Shown: positions 18,001-27,644, counted from the stretch's first letter. The stretch: DNA of 64,000 nucleotides from Ardenticatena sp. (GCA_015487975.1 WFOS01000003.1:25883-89882); one strand, 5' to 3'. Notes: generated by a model from the sequence alone, not told the origin. Numbers and translations are program-made.

Positions 18001-18602
18001 CGCTCGTCTGGTGTTGTCTGACGTGCCAGCCAGAGCATGCCCAGCGTGAGAATGGTCGTCATGAGCACTTGTTCCCACTGCAAGATGCGCAAATCGACAC
18101 CGGCTGGCACGGTGGGCGCAATACCGCGCCAGTAGTCCAGGTAATCATTCAGCCCAAACCAGGCGGCTGCCAGAAGCACCTGCTCTGGCCGTGGGCGATA
18201 GAACAGCAACAAACTCACCCCCATGAGCACCATCGCACTGTGGGTAAAGGTCATCGTGATACTTTCCAGCGTGAACCAACCTGGCCCACGCCACCAAAGG
18301 ATCCAAAAGAGCACGGTCCACAAACCATACTTCACGTTGCTAAACACTGCCCAGGTCGCAGCCATTTGCGCCCCCCACTGCGTCGGGCGGCGGCGAATCC
18401 ACGGCAGGGCAATCGCAAACCCCAGAACCGAGAGGGGCGAATCGACCAGCCATGGCCAGAGATGCGGTGGGACAATGCGCATTTGTGGCCCGTACCAGTA
18501 GATTGTGCCAATGAGGAAGCCCAGCACGTTGATGACGACCAGTGCCGTTTCGATGCGTCGATCACTCAGCAGCCGTCGGGCGAAGGTAAAGATGGCTGAC
18601 AT
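17997..18602 (-). CDS. DUF1405 (YpjA-like) membrane protein
   Basis: A 201-residue protein with about six hydrophobic segments and little soluble part. Motifs IGTIYWYGPQM, the central VKYGLWTV and the late GLNDYLDYW resemble the Bacillus YpjA/DUF1405 family, whose function is unknown. A GGGAG site before ATG 18602 decides the start. A longer frame upstream to 19598 runs antisense to the molybdopterin subunit gene and is not coding. It is divergent from that gene. Confidence 0.85.
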   Translation of the reverse strand: MSAIFTFARRLLSDRRIETALVVINVLGFLIGTIYWYGPQMRIVPPHLWPWLVDSPLSVLGFAIALPWIRRRPTQWGAQMAATWAVFSNVKYGLWTVLFWILWWRGPGWFTLESITMTFTHSAMVLMGVSLLLFYRPRPEQVLLAAAWFGLNDYLDYWRGIAPTVPAGVDLRILQWEQVLMTTILTLGMLWLARQTTPDER

Positions 18603-18635
18603 GGCGCAATGCTCCCTGTGTGGTATGGTGACGCA

Positions 18636-18663
18636 AAGATAGCACGCCCTGCCATTTGGACAA
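18636..18663 (-). promoter_or_regulatory. Candidate promoter of the DUF1405 gene
   Basis: TTGTCC, 16-base spacer, TATCTT on the minus strand, 34 bases before the ATG. Acceptable but not strong. Confidence 0.5.
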
Positions 18664-18699
18664 GATGCTGCCTGTACTGTGGCTCTGTTGCAGGGGATA

Positions 18700-18728
18700 T
18701 TTTCTTCCTCGCCACCTTGCTTTATAAT
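18700..18728 (+). promoter_or_regulatory. Candidate promoter of the molybdopterin hydroxylase gene
   Basis: A perfect TATAAT at 18723-18728 is preceded at 17 bases by a poor -35 (TTTTCT). Predicts a start near 18735. Confidence 0.5.
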
Positions 18729-18779
18729 GAGCCTCGCTAACTGTATGACGAACCGGACAACTTTGCATGGAGGCAACCC

Positions 18780-21041
18780 ATGGCAGTCATCGGTCAGCGA
18801 ATTCCTCTGCGTGATGGTGAATCGAAAGCCGCCGGGCGTGTGCAATATGCTGGCGACATTGCATTGCCCGGTCTGTTGCATGCGCGGCTCGTGCTCAGTC
18901 CTTACCCGCATGCAACTGTGCGGGCGATTGACACCCGCGAAGCATTGGCATTTCCCGGCGTAGTGGCTGTTTTCACCGCGGCAGATTTGCCCGACATTGT
19001 GCCTTCGTCGCGCCACCGCCTCATGCTGGCGCGTGAGCGTGTCATGTTTGCCGGCCAACCGGTGGCGCTCGTTGTGGCACGCGATGAAGCCACCGCTCAG
19101 GATGCTGCCGACCTGGTGTTTGTGGACTACGAACCACTGCCCGCAGTTGTAGATGCCGAAACGGCCATGGCTCCTGATGCGCCGCTGGTGTGGCCGGATG
19201 GCGTACCCGGCCGCAACGATGAAACGGCCGCGGCGCACGGCGCCGACGTTGGCGGCGACGAAGAAAGCACAACGCGCAGCAACATCAGCAACCGCGTGCA
19301 TTTTTCGCGTGGCGATGCTGCCCAGGCGTTGGCCGAGGCCGATGTCGTTGTCGAACGCACGTACACCACGTCGCGTGTCCACCAAAATTATCTCGAACCG
19401 CAAACGGTTGTTGTACGCCCCGAACCGCATGGCGTTACCATCTGGACCAGTACACAAGCGCCCTTCTTCGTGCAAAGTGAAGTCGCCGATGTGCTCGGCC
19501 TGACCGAAAGCGACGTGCGCGTGATGGCCACACCGGTTGGGGGCGGTTTTGGCGGAAAATTCTTGCTCTTCGAGCCGCTGGTGGCGCTCGTGGCGCACCG
19601 CTTACAGCAGCCCGTGCGCCTGAAACTGACACGCATGGAAGAACTGCTCGCGACGAAGCCGGCGCCATCGGCACGCATTCACGTGAAGTTGGGGGCACGC
19701 CGCGACGGGACAATCACCGCTTTGCAAGCGCGTTTGCTCTTCGACAGCGGATGCTATCCTGGCACACCGGTAGGCGTGGCAGCGTTTTTGCTCGGAAGCT
19801 ACTATCGAATCCCAAACGTGGACATCGAAGGGCTCGAAGTCCTCACCTTCAAAGCGTCGAACGATGCCTACCGTGCCCCAGGTGCCCCACAAGCCACATT
19901 TGCCATCGAAAGTGCCATGGACGAACTCGCTCAACGGCTCGGCATGGATGCCATCGACCTACGCCTGCGCCATGCGTCACGTACGGGCGATCCGACCATT
20001 CGTGGGCGTCCCTGGCCCTCTATTGGCTTGCGGGACGTGTTGGAAGCCGTGCAGGCACACCCGCTCTGGCAGCACCGCGAGCAGGTGCGTGCCCAAGGGC
20101 GGGGTGTGGGCGTGGCTGTTGGTGGCTGGCCGGGGGGGATCGAACCAGCAGCCGCCACCTGTCTGTTGCAGCGTGATGGGACGTTGACTATCCATGTCGG
20201 CTCGGTTGATTTGACTGGTTCGACAACCGCCTTTGCCCTGATTGCCGCCGAAGTGTTCGACCTGCCGCCCGACAGCGTCCGTATCGTCACGGGCGATACG
20301 CTCACAGCCCCCTATGCCGGTGCGACCGGGGGGAGCAAAATTACCTACACGGTGGGGGCGGCTGTGTTGCAGGCGGTGGAAGAAGCCAAACAGCAGGTGC
20401 TTGCCATCGCCGCCGAAGAACTAGAAGCCGACCCCGCCGACCTTGAATTGCGCGAAGGGGCGGTGCATGTACGAGGCGCGCCGGGGCGCTCGCTCTCGCT
20501 GGCTGAAATCGCTGGCAAGACCATGCGCTTTGGTGGCCGCTACGCCCCTGTGCTGGGACGTGGGCGCACTGCCATTACCGAGCAAGCGCCAGGCTTTTGC
20601 GCTCAGCTTGCCGAAGTGAGTGTGGACTCCGAAACAGGTATGGTGCGTCTGCATCGTCTCGTGCTCGTGCAGGATGTTGGACGGGCCATCAACCCTCTGC
20701 TCATCGAAGGGCAAATGATGGGTGGTGCTGTGCAGGGGCTTGGCTGGGCATTGCACGAACAGCTGGCCTACGACGAACAGGGGCAGGTGCTGACCGCTTC
20801 CTGGATGGATTACAGCGTACCGCGCACCCCTCATGTGGCCGATCGGATTGAGTGCTTGCTGGTCGAAGTGCCGTCCGAACATGGGCCCTTTGGGGCACGT
20901 GGTGTGGGTGAACCCCCTGTCGTCGCAACCGCGGCGGCTGTAGCCAATGCCGTGGCGCATGCAACAGGTGTGCGCGTCGCCGACTTGCCCATGACGCCAC
21001 AACGTGTTTGGCAAGCCATGCAACAGGAGAAAACGCCATGA
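18780..21041 (+). CDS. Xanthine dehydrogenase/CO dehydrogenase-family molybdopterin subunit (orphan)
   Basis: A 753-residue catalytic subunit of the molybdenum hydroxylase family (XdhA/CoxL type). The N-terminal region DGESKAAGRVQYAGDIALPG and the molybdopterin-binding VGGGFGGKF are present, and the active-site glutamate sits in ARGVGEPPV near the C-terminus. The CO-dehydrogenase loop AYXCSFR is not seen, so CO oxidation is unlikely; substrates of relatives are purines, aldehydes or aromatic N-heterocycles. Enzymes of this family normally need an FAD subunit and a [2Fe-2S] subunit, but neither is next to it. A GGAGG site precedes the ATG. It overlaps the next gene by 4 bases. Confidence 0.9.
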   Translation: MAVIGQRIPLRDGESKAAGRVQYAGDIALPGLLHARLVLSPYPHATVRAIDTREALAFPGVVAVFTAADLPDIVPSSRHRLMLARERVMFAGQPVALVVARDEATAQDAADLVFVDYEPLPAVVDAETAMAPDAPLVWPDGVPGRNDETAAAHGADVGGDEESTTRSNISNRVHFSRGDAAQALAEADVVVERTYTTSRVHQNYLEPQTVVVRPEPHGVTIWTSTQAPFFVQSEVADVLGLTESDVRVMATPVGGGFGGKFLLFEPLVALVAHRLQQPVRLKLTRMEELLATKPAPSARIHVKLGARRDGTITALQARLLFDSGCYPGTPVGVAAFLLGSYYRIPNVDIEGLEVLTFKASNDAYRAPGAPQATFAIESAMDELAQRLGMDAIDLRLRHASRTGDPTIRGRPWPSIGLRDVLEAVQAHPLWQHREQVRAQGRGVGVAVGGWPGGIEPAAATCLLQRDGTLTIHVGSVDLTGSTTAFALIAAEVFDLPPDSVRIVTGDTLTAPYAGATGGSKITYTVGAAVLQAVEEAKQQVLAIAAEELEADPADLELREGAVHVRGAPGRSLSLAEIAGKTMRFGGRYAPVLGRGRTAITEQAPGFCAQLAEVSVDSETGMVRLHRLVLVQDVGRAINPLLIEGQMMGGAVQGLGWALHEQLAYDEQGQVLTASWMDYSVPRTPHVADRIECLLVEVPSEHGPFGARGVGEPPVVATAAAVANAVAHATGVRVADLPMTPQRVWQAMQQEKTP

Positions 21042-21616
21042 ATCGCGCAACGTGGGCACGCTGGCTTTCCATTCTGTTCGATAGTTCGGTCCTCTCGTTG
21101 TGGGTCTTTCCACTGGTTGGCTGGTATGCAGGCGGATGGCGTGGGCTCATCTGGGCATTGGTCGCGTTGTTGCTGTTGAGTGGCATCCCCCTTGCCTACC
21201 TGCTTATTGGACGGCGACGTGGTTGGGTGTCGGACTTGGAATTGAGCAATCGGCGAGAACGGCCTCGTTTCATTGCCGTCAGCTTGGCAAGCGATCTGCT
21301 GGCATTGGTGGTGTTGGGTGTTGGCGGCGCGCCGCGCTTGGTCTGGACGTTTGCGCTCATCTATGCTTGTTTGGGTGTGAGCATGTTGCTGATTTCCAGT
21401 GTCTGGAAAATCAGCTTGCACATGGTCAGTGTCGCCGGTTTCGCAACAGTACTCACGTATGTGTTTGGGATTTGGGGCACGTTGCTCTATGGGGCGTTGC
21501 TGCCAGTGGCGTGGGCACGATTGGAGCGGCGCAAGCATACGCCTGCTCAACTCGTCGCTGGCGCGTTGGCGGGGGTTTTCATCCCCGCAGCCGTCCTCTG
21601 GTTCATCAGGCCGTAG
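21038..21616 (+). CDS. Membrane protein, PAP2-like (uncertain)
   Basis: A 192-residue protein with about six membrane segments. The ATG overlaps the stop of the molybdopterin subunit (ATGA), indicating coupling. The motif SVWKISLHMVSVAGF resembles the lysine/serine/histidine catalytic stretch of some PAP2-type phosphatases, but the other PAP2 motifs are not obvious. It may instead be an unrelated integral membrane protein. A charged loop RRERPRFIAV at residues 77-86 resembles membrane proteins seen beside such phosphatases. Confidence 0.6.
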   Translation: MNRATWARWLSILFDSSVLSLWVFPLVGWYAGGWRGLIWALVALLLLSGIPLAYLLIGRRRGWVSDLELSNRRERPRFIAVSLASDLLALVVLGVGGAPRLVWTFALIYACLGVSMLLISSVWKISLHMVSVAGFATVLTYVFGIWGTLLYGALLPVAWARLERRKHTPAQLVAGALAGVFIPAAVLWFIRP

Positions 21617-21626
21617 GAGTGCAAGC

Positions 21627-23330
21627 ATGCATGTTGATTACCTGACACTGGCTTGCTTGCGCGACGACCTGGACACGTTTCTGGGCGCCCGTGTGCAGCA
21701 AGTTGTCTTTCCAGATGAATGGAGTGTCGAATTGGAACTCTACGCGGGACGGCGGGCGTATCTGCTTCTCGCTGCGCATCCACAGGACGCCCGCATGCTA
21801 TTTGTGCCGCAAAAGTTGCGGCGTGGTTTGGAGTCCGAGCCCCCGTTGCTCCTGTTGCTGCGCAAGTGGGTGCGTGGGGCGCGGCTGGTGGACGTGCGCC
21901 AACCCGATTGGGAGCGCGTGCTGGAATTGCATTTCGAAGGGGAAGCAGGGGCGTGCATGCTCATTGCCGAAATCATGGGGCGGTACAGCAACATCGTGCT
22001 GGTGAATGCCGAAGGACGTGTGCTCGATGCGCTCAAGCGCATTGGTCCCGACCTGAACCGCTACCGCGTCACATTGCCTGGCAAACCCTACGAACCGCCC
22101 CCACCACCGGCGGATAAGTGCCCCCCACTGGACCTGACGCCCGACAGACTGGTGCGGCTCCTGGCGAATGTACCAGCCGACGAAGCGGTGGCACGCCTGC
22201 TGCCCCGCTGGTTGTTGGGTGTCAGCCCCACCGCCGCGCGTGAAGCCGTTTACCGTGCAAGCGGCACAAGCGATGCCACCCCGCCCGAGATCGACCCGGA
22301 CGCGCTGCTCGATGCCCTGGTGACGCTCTACCGCCTGCCGGAAACGGGGGCATGGGCACCACATGTGGCGCTGGATGAAGATGGTACCGTCGTCGCATTC
22401 GCCCCCTATGAACTCCGTCACCAGCCATCTCGCGAACCTGTCGAAGACATAAGTACCGCCATGTGGCGCTATTTCAGCGCCCGCCTCGATACCGACCCCT
22501 ACGCTGCGGCACGCCAGCATGTGCGGAAACGGATCGAAGAGGCGCTAGCGCGTGTCGAACGGTCGCTCGAGCAATTGCGTGAGAACCTGGTACCGGAAGA
22601 AGAGATAACGCGCGTGCGCGAAGCAGGTGAGTTGTTGTTAGCGTATCAGTGGCAAATTCCCCGTGGAGCGCGTGACATCACCCTGCCCGATTACGACGGG
22701 CAGCCACGCACCATCACGCTTGACCCTGCGAAAACGCCCGTCGAAAATGCGCGAGCCTACTTCCAGCGCTACGAGAAAATGCGTCGTGCCGCTGACGAAG
22801 TGCCAAAGCGCATTGCGGCACTTGCAACCGAGCGCGATTTTCTGCACCAATTGCTGGCCGACTTGGAACTTGCCGAAGATCGTGCCGAGATCGACGCGGT
22901 GCACGATGCACTTCTCGAAGCCGGCTTTGAGACGACAACCAGGCGGCGCAAAAGTGTCCCTTCGGGACGGCCATTGCGCTTCAAGGTGGACGGCCTGCCC
23001 GTCTACGTCGGGCGCAATGCTCGCCAGAACGATGAGGTCACGTTCAAACGCGCCTCGCCTGATGATTTGTGGTTTCACGTGCGTGGTATGCCTGGGGCAC
23101 ATGTCATCCTGAAAAATGCAGGCCGTCCTGTGCCGCAAGGTGTGATTGAGCGGGTGGCGAGCCTGGCCGCCTGGTATTCGCCAGCACGCAAGGGGGGCGG
23201 CACGGTGCTGGTGGATTACACCGAACGGCGGTATGTGCGCCGTGTACCAGGGAAACATCCTGGCCTGGTCACCTACCGTAACGAACAGACCGTGTGGGCA
23301 ACACCACGCCCCCCTGATGAAGTTGTGTAA
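21627..23330 (+). CDS. rqcH: RqcH/NFACT-family ribosome quality-control protein
   Basis: A 567-residue protein with an NFACT-N domain starting MHVDYLTLACLRDDLD, a helical middle with coiled coil (about residues 340-470), and a C-terminal NFACT-R domain (PSGRPLRFKVDGLPVYVGRN and LWFHVRGMPGAHVILK). Homologues (bacterial Rqc2) bind obstructed 50S subunits and add C-terminal alanine tails to stalled nascent chains. An AGGAG site before ATG 21627 decides the start; the longer frame overlaps the previous gene. Older names call it fibronectin-binding protein A. Confidence 0.92.
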   Translation: MHVDYLTLACLRDDLDTFLGARVQQVVFPDEWSVELELYAGRRAYLLLAAHPQDARMLFVPQKLRRGLESEPPLLLLLRKWVRGARLVDVRQPDWERVLELHFEGEAGACMLIAEIMGRYSNIVLVNAEGRVLDALKRIGPDLNRYRVTLPGKPYEPPPPPADKCPPLDLTPDRLVRLLANVPADEAVARLLPRWLLGVSPTAAREAVYRASGTSDATPPEIDPDALLDALVTLYRLPETGAWAPHVALDEDGTVVAFAPYELRHQPSREPVEDISTAMWRYFSARLDTDPYAAARQHVRKRIEEALARVERSLEQLRENLVPEEEITRVREAGELLLAYQWQIPRGARDITLPDYDGQPRTITLDPAKTPVENARAYFQRYEKMRRAADEVPKRIAALATERDFLHQLLADLELAEDRAEIDAVHDALLEAGFETTTRRRKSVPSGRPLRFKVDGLPVYVGRNARQNDEVTFKRASPDDLWFHVRGMPGAHVILKNAGRPVPQGVIERVASLAAWYSPARKGGGTVLVDYTERRYVRRVPGKHPGLVTYRNEQTVWATPRPPDEVV

Positions 23331-23462
23331 GCATTGAAAGCGTCCCTCTCGTCGAACAAAGCGGCACTGCGATCGCGTGTGCCGTTTTGTAATTCAATCT
23401 GTAATGTTCGGTCGATATCGTAAGCCATGCGACAATCACACATAGCATAGAAGGAGTAACCA

Positions 23463-23870
23463 ATGGGTGTAACCTTGCGTGAACTTCGTGGCATGACCCC
23501 GCAGATCGAAACGAAACTCAAAGCACTAGGGGTCAAAAATAGTGATGACCTGCTTGCCATGGCGAAAACGCCCGCGGCACGTCGTGACTTGGCGGCAAAA
23601 TTGGGAGTAGATCCGAGTGTCGTGCTTGAATTGGCGAACCGTGCTGATCTGGCACGTATCCACGGTATTGGCGGTGTCTATTCCGACTTGCTAGAAGCGG
23701 CGGGTGTAGATACGGTGAAGGAACTGGCACGCCGTAACCCGAAAAACTTACATGCAACCATCATCACTCTGAATACCGCAAAACGGCTCGCCGGGCGTGT
23801 TCCCTCGCTCAAAATGGTCACGACATGGGTCGAGCAGGCGAAAACATTGCCCCCTGCTCTCGAATATTGA
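23463..23870 (+). CDS. DUF4332 helix-hairpin-helix protein
   Basis: A 135-residue protein made of helix-hairpin-helix-like segments: residues 5-30 around LRGMTPQIETKLKALGVKNS and 60-90 around LARIHGIGGVYSDLLEAAGV. This is the DUF4332 pattern, thought to bind nucleic acid non-specifically; its role is not known. An AGAAGGAG site precedes the ATG. A bidirectional terminator follows, so it is probably transcribed alone or with rqcH. Confidence 0.85.
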   Translation: MGVTLRELRGMTPQIETKLKALGVKNSDDLLAMAKTPAARRDLAAKLGVDPSVVLELANRADLARIHGIGGVYSDLLEAAGVDTVKELARRNPKNLHATIITLNTAKRLAGRVPSLKMVTTWVEQAKTLPPALEY

Positions 23871-23889
23871 ACCTGCCTTGCTCTGATGC

Positions 23890-23921
23890 AAAAAGCGGTC
23901 TCTTTATCGAGACCGCTTTTT
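23890..23921. terminator. Bidirectional terminator
   Basis: A 13-bp perfect stem (AAAAAGCGGTCTC with its complement) and a six-base loop, with A-tract and T-tract on the two sides, lies between convergent genes. Confidence 0.9.
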
Positions 23922-23945
23922 ACGTTCGTCATCGCGCTGGCTGTT

Positions 23946-25151
23946 TTACCGCCACAACAGTTGGCGTAGCCCACTCCCCTTGGAGCTTTGTTCGACTGTC
24001 TGGGTGATGATTTTATCGGCCATGCGGCGAATTTGTTGTGCGAACGGATGCTTGGGACGGTCGAGCACGATAGGCACCCCACGGTTGACCGAGAGGGCCA
24101 CAGGCCGCCCTCCACTTCCAAATTGAAAGGCAATCGGCTTACCAAGCGAACGCTCGATTTCACGCGGCTGGACGCCGACGTTGGAATCAGCACGGTTGAG
24201 GAGCAAATGGACGCTCTCTGCGTTCATCTCCAGTTTATCAACCAGTTCCAGGAAGCGACTGGCATTCTTGATTGTGCCTACTTCTGGCGTAATTACCAGC
24301 ATGATATCGTGGGCATTTTCCAGCGATACGAGCGTACGTTCATCGTAGCTTGATTGACAATCAATCAACACGTAGTCATACGCTGTTGTCAGATAGGTGA
24401 TAATGGCCTGAACATGGTCGGGGCGTACCAGTTCCGCTTCTTCGGGGAAGAAGGGGTTGAGCAGAACGCGCACGTTACTTTTTTTGTGCGTAATCAGTGC
24501 GGATTCGATGGCTTCAGGTGAAAACGTGGGGCTTTGAATAATATCAATGATGGAAACTGTCGGTGGAATATTCAAATGAACACCGACCGTGCCAAAATAA
24601 AAATCGGCATCCATGATCGCCACGCTTTGTCCGGATTGCTCGCGCAGCGCAATTGCCAGATTGACCAGCAGTGTTGTCTTACCAACACCCCCTTTGGGGC
24701 CAAAGAAGCAAATCACGCGCCCTTCCTTTTCAACGGCCCTTTCGGGCTCAACCATCCGCATCCCATACACGCGCGAGAGAAGGGCTTTGACACGCAGTAA
24801 CAGCTCTTCGGGGCTGAAAGGTTTGGCAAGGTAATCATCCGCACCCGCTTCGAACCCAGCAATTTTGTCGCTGATATCACTCTTGGCGCTGACAATCAGG
24901 ATAGGAACACGCATAATGGTGGGGGTCGAACGAATTTGACGTGTCAATATCAGGCCATCGATTCCCTTCAACATAACATCGATGATGACCAGATCGGGCT
25001 CGTATTGAATGGCTTTTTCGTGTGCGTCAGGCCCGCTTTCACTCATGATGACGTTGTAGCCTTCCTGGATCAACGTCCAGCGAATGAGCTTGGCTGAGGC
25101 GGGGTCGTCTTCGACGACGAGAATAAGGGGCACGGTTCGTTCGGATGCCAT
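23946..25151 (-). CDS. Response regulator fused to a ParA/MinD (CpaE-like) ATPase
   Basis: A 401-residue fusion. Residues 8-125 form a receiver domain with phospho-acceptor D58 (VIIDVMLKG), acidic pair near E14-D16 and the conserved lysine of VSAKSD. Residues 145-380 form a ParA/MinD-type ATPase with deviant Walker A KGGVGKTT (153-160) and a Walker B-like YVLIDCQSS. This order matches CpaE/TadZ proteins, which place Flp-pilus or other polar machines. However, no tad/cpa genes are in the window. A GAGAGGAG site precedes ATG 25151. No histidine kinase lies beside it. Confidence 0.9.
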   Translation of the reverse strand: MASERTVPLILVVEDDPASAKLIRWTLIQEGYNVIMSESGPDAHEKAIQYEPDLVIIDVMLKGIDGLILTRQIRSTPTIMRVPILIVSAKSDISDKIAGFEAGADDYLAKPFSPEELLLRVKALLSRVYGMRMVEPERAVEKEGRVICFFGPKGGVGKTTLLVNLAIALREQSGQSVAIMDADFYFGTVGVHLNIPPTVSIIDIIQSPTFSPEAIESALITHKKSNVRVLLNPFFPEEAELVRPDHVQAIITYLTTAYDYVLIDCQSSYDERTLVSLENAHDIMLVITPEVGTIKNASRFLELVDKLEMNAESVHLLLNRADSNVGVQPREIERSLGKPIAFQFGSGGRPVALSVNRGVPIVLDRPKHPFAQQIRRMADKIITQTVEQSSKGSGLRQLLWR

Positions 25152-25346
25152 ATTGAAATCTCCTCTCAACGTTTCGCCTTCGCCTTTTGGTATGTCAACG
25201 ATTGTAGGCGGACTACAAGGGGCTTCGAATATCATACTAAGATGAAAACATTACAATTTGTATAACAATTGCAAAATAAACGAAGAAGGGGCGGGCTCTT
25301 CTCTTCAAATAAACGCAATCATATGCCCTTTTCGGCCAAAATGCGT

Positions 25347-25374
25347 TTGGGGAAATGCAGTGCCTGTGTATAAT
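25347..25374 (+). promoter_or_regulatory. Candidate promoter of tex
   Basis: TATAAT at 25369-25374 with TTGGGG 16 bases upstream. The 258-base divergent region 25152-25409 otherwise shows AT-rich sequence and short palindromes near 25250 with no firm assignment. Confidence 0.6.
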
Positions 25375-25409
25375 CCGCGCGCTTCTGCTCGCGTATCAAC
25401 CAACTTACG

Positions 25410-27569
25410 ATGGGTATGCAGACGATGGACACACTTATTCAGCGTATCGCAGAAGATTTGGGATTGCGTGAATCCCAAGTATCTGGTGCCGTGCGCTTGT
25501 TGGACGAAGGCAATACGATTCCTTTTATCGCCCGCTACCGCAAAGAAGTCACAGGTCTGTTGGATGAAGAACAGTTGCGTGCGGTAGCGGCGCGGCTTGA
25601 TTACTTACGCACCCTCGAATCGCGGAAACAAACGGTGCTGGCTTCGATTGCCGAACAAGGAAAACTTACCGAAGAACTACGGGCTGCGATCGAAGCAGCG
25701 CAAACCTTGCAAGAAGTGGAAGACCTCTACCTGCCATACAAGCCCAAGCGACGGACACGTGCCACTGTTGCCCGCGAGCGTGGGTTGGAACCACTGGCCG
25801 ACCGTATCCTGGCGCAACCAGACAGCGGTGACCCGCAGGCAGCAGCGGCGGAATACCTGTCTGAAGAAGTGCCCGATATCGAAGCCGCCCTGGCAGGTGC
25901 CCGCGATATTGTGGCCGAAGTTGTGGCTGAGACAGCGACGGTGCGGCAGTTGGTGCGCGAACGTTTGCAGAGAGAAGCCCTGTTGCGTGTCGAATGTACC
26001 GATGAATCTGCCGACCCACAGCGCAAATACGCGCTCTACTATGACTTTCGGGCACCTGTGCGTGAATTGCAAGCCCATCAGGTGCTGGCGATCAATCGTG
26101 GCGAAAAAGAAGGCGTTTTACGCGTCACCTTCGAACTGGATACCGACCGCCTGGTAGAAGAGATTGCTACATTGAGCGGTTTGCAACCAACATCGCCATT
26201 TGCGGGTGAATTTCAGGCTGCTGTCGAAGATGGCTTCTACCGCCTGATTGCGCCATCGGTCGAACGCGAAGTGCGACGCTTGCTCACCGAAAGCGCTGAT
26301 ACAGCAGCAATTGCCACCTTCGAGGAAAACCTGCGTAACTTGCTTTTACAACCGCCGCTCAGAGGGGCAACTGTCTTGGGGATCGACCCCGGATATCGTA
26401 CAGGGTGCAAGGTCGCCGTATGCGATCCCACAGGCAAAGTCCTGACCACAGGCACGATTTACCCACACGAGCCACAAAAGCAGTGGCAAGAAGCCAAAGC
26501 AACGCTGCGTCACTGGATTGAAGCCTACCACGTACGAGCGATTGCGATCGGCAATGGAACTGCCAGCCGCGAAACCGAAACATTGGTTGCCGAACTGCTA
26601 GGCGAACTCGAAGGCGAGACGGCCTATGCCATTGTCAATGAGGCGGGTGCTAGTGTCTATTCGGCGTCACCGTTGGCTCGCCAGGAATTACCCGACCTCG
26701 ATGTTTCGCTGCGTGGCGCTGTTTCGATTGCCCGCCGCTTGCAAGACCCCCTCGCCGAACTAGTGAAAATAGACCCCAAGAGCATTGGTGTGGGCCTGTA
26801 TCAGCATGATGTCGATCAGAAAGCGCTAGCCGAGGCATTGGATGCCGTGGTCGAATCCGTGGTGAACAGTGTGGGCGTGAATGTCAACACCGCCTCGCCT
26901 GCCTTGTTGCAACGAGTGGCTGGCTTGACAAAACGCACAGCGGCAAACATTGTTGCCCATCGCAATGAACATGGTCCCTTCCGCTCTCGCCAGGCATTGC
27001 TTGAAGTAAAGGGGCTAGGCCCCAAAGCCTTCGAACAGGCGGCGGGGTTTTTGCGCATTCCTGATGGCGAAAACCCACTCGACAACACGGCGATCCACCC
27101 CGAAAGCTATCCTGTGGTTGAAAAATTGCTTGCTGCATATGGCGAAACCGACATCAGTCCGGAAACCTTGCGTCGCTTACCGATTGCCGACTTGAAAGCA
27201 CGTGTCCCTGAACTGGCAGCGCAGCTTGGCGTGGGCGAACCAACCTTGCACGACATTTTGGATGCGCTTGCCAAACCAGGGCGCGATCCACGCGACGACC
27301 TGCCGCCGCCGATTTTGCGACGTGATGTGTTGAGCATGGATGATTTGCGCGAGGGAATGGTGTTGCAAGGCACCGTGCGCAATGTTGTGGCGTTTGGGGC
27401 ATTTGTGGATATTGGCGTCAAGCAGGATGGTCTGGTGCATATTTCGGAAATGTCCGATCGGTTTGTGCGCAATCCACACGACATTGTGCGCGTGGGGGAT
27501 GTTGTCAAAGTGCGTGTGCTGAGTGTGGACAAAGAACGAGGGCGCATTGCGCTCAGTATGCGGCTGTAA
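25410..27569 (+). CDS. tex: Tex-family S1 RNA-binding protein
   Basis: A 719-residue protein of the Tex/YhgF family, which binds nucleic acid and affects transcription. It carries the N-terminal helical domain, a YqgF-like RNase H fold (VLGIDPGYRTGCKVAV), helix-hairpin-helix repeats (ALLQRVAGLTKRTAANIV) and a C-terminal S1 domain (GMVLQGTVRNVVAFGAFVDI). Length is near the usual 720-780. Three in-frame ATG codons (25410, 25416, 25425) compete and none has a clear ribosome site. Flanked by terminator and promoter, so likely monocistronic. Confidence 0.93.
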   Translation: MGMQTMDTLIQRIAEDLGLRESQVSGAVRLLDEGNTIPFIARYRKEVTGLLDEEQLRAVAARLDYLRTLESRKQTVLASIAEQGKLTEELRAAIEAAQTLQEVEDLYLPYKPKRRTRATVARERGLEPLADRILAQPDSGDPQAAAAEYLSEEVPDIEAALAGARDIVAEVVAETATVRQLVRERLQREALLRVECTDESADPQRKYALYYDFRAPVRELQAHQVLAINRGEKEGVLRVTFELDTDRLVEEIATLSGLQPTSPFAGEFQAAVEDGFYRLIAPSVEREVRRLLTESADTAAIATFEENLRNLLLQPPLRGATVLGIDPGYRTGCKVAVCDPTGKVLTTGTIYPHEPQKQWQEAKATLRHWIEAYHVRAIAIGNGTASRETETLVAELLGELEGETAYAIVNEAGASVYSASPLARQELPDLDVSLRGAVSIARRLQDPLAELVKIDPKSIGVGLYQHDVDQKALAEALDAVVESVVNSVGVNVNTASPALLQRVAGLTKRTAANIVAHRNEHGPFRSRQALLEVKGLGPKAFEQAAGFLRIPDGENPLDNTAIHPESYPVVEKLLAAYGETDISPETLRRLPIADLKARVPELAAQLGVGEPTLHDILDALAKPGRDPRDDLPPPILRRDVLSMDDLREGMVLQGTVRNVVAFGAFVDIGVKQDGLVHISEMSDRFVRNPHDIVRVGDVVKVRVLSVDKERGRIALSMRL

Positions 27570-27599
27570 CACGCGCAGTCGGATATGTGTCGAGAACAA

Positions 27600-27628
27600 A
27601 AAAGTGGCGACCCTGAGTCGCCACTTTT
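27600..27628. terminator. Bidirectional terminator after tex
   Basis: A 12-bp perfect stem (AAAAGTGGCGAC and complement) with loop CCTGA lies between convergent tex and the antitoxin-like gene. T-tracts are present on both strands. Confidence 0.9.
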
Positions 27629-27644
27629 GGGTGTGCGGCTTCTT

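Noticed and set aside
18603..19598. Upstream extension of the DUF1405 frame
   Set aside because: It runs antisense through the molybdopterin gene. The ribosome site and homology both start at 18602.
23331..23462. Riboswitch ahead of the DUF4332 gene
   Set aside because: Only short symmetric pieces are visible and nothing resembles a known aptamer.
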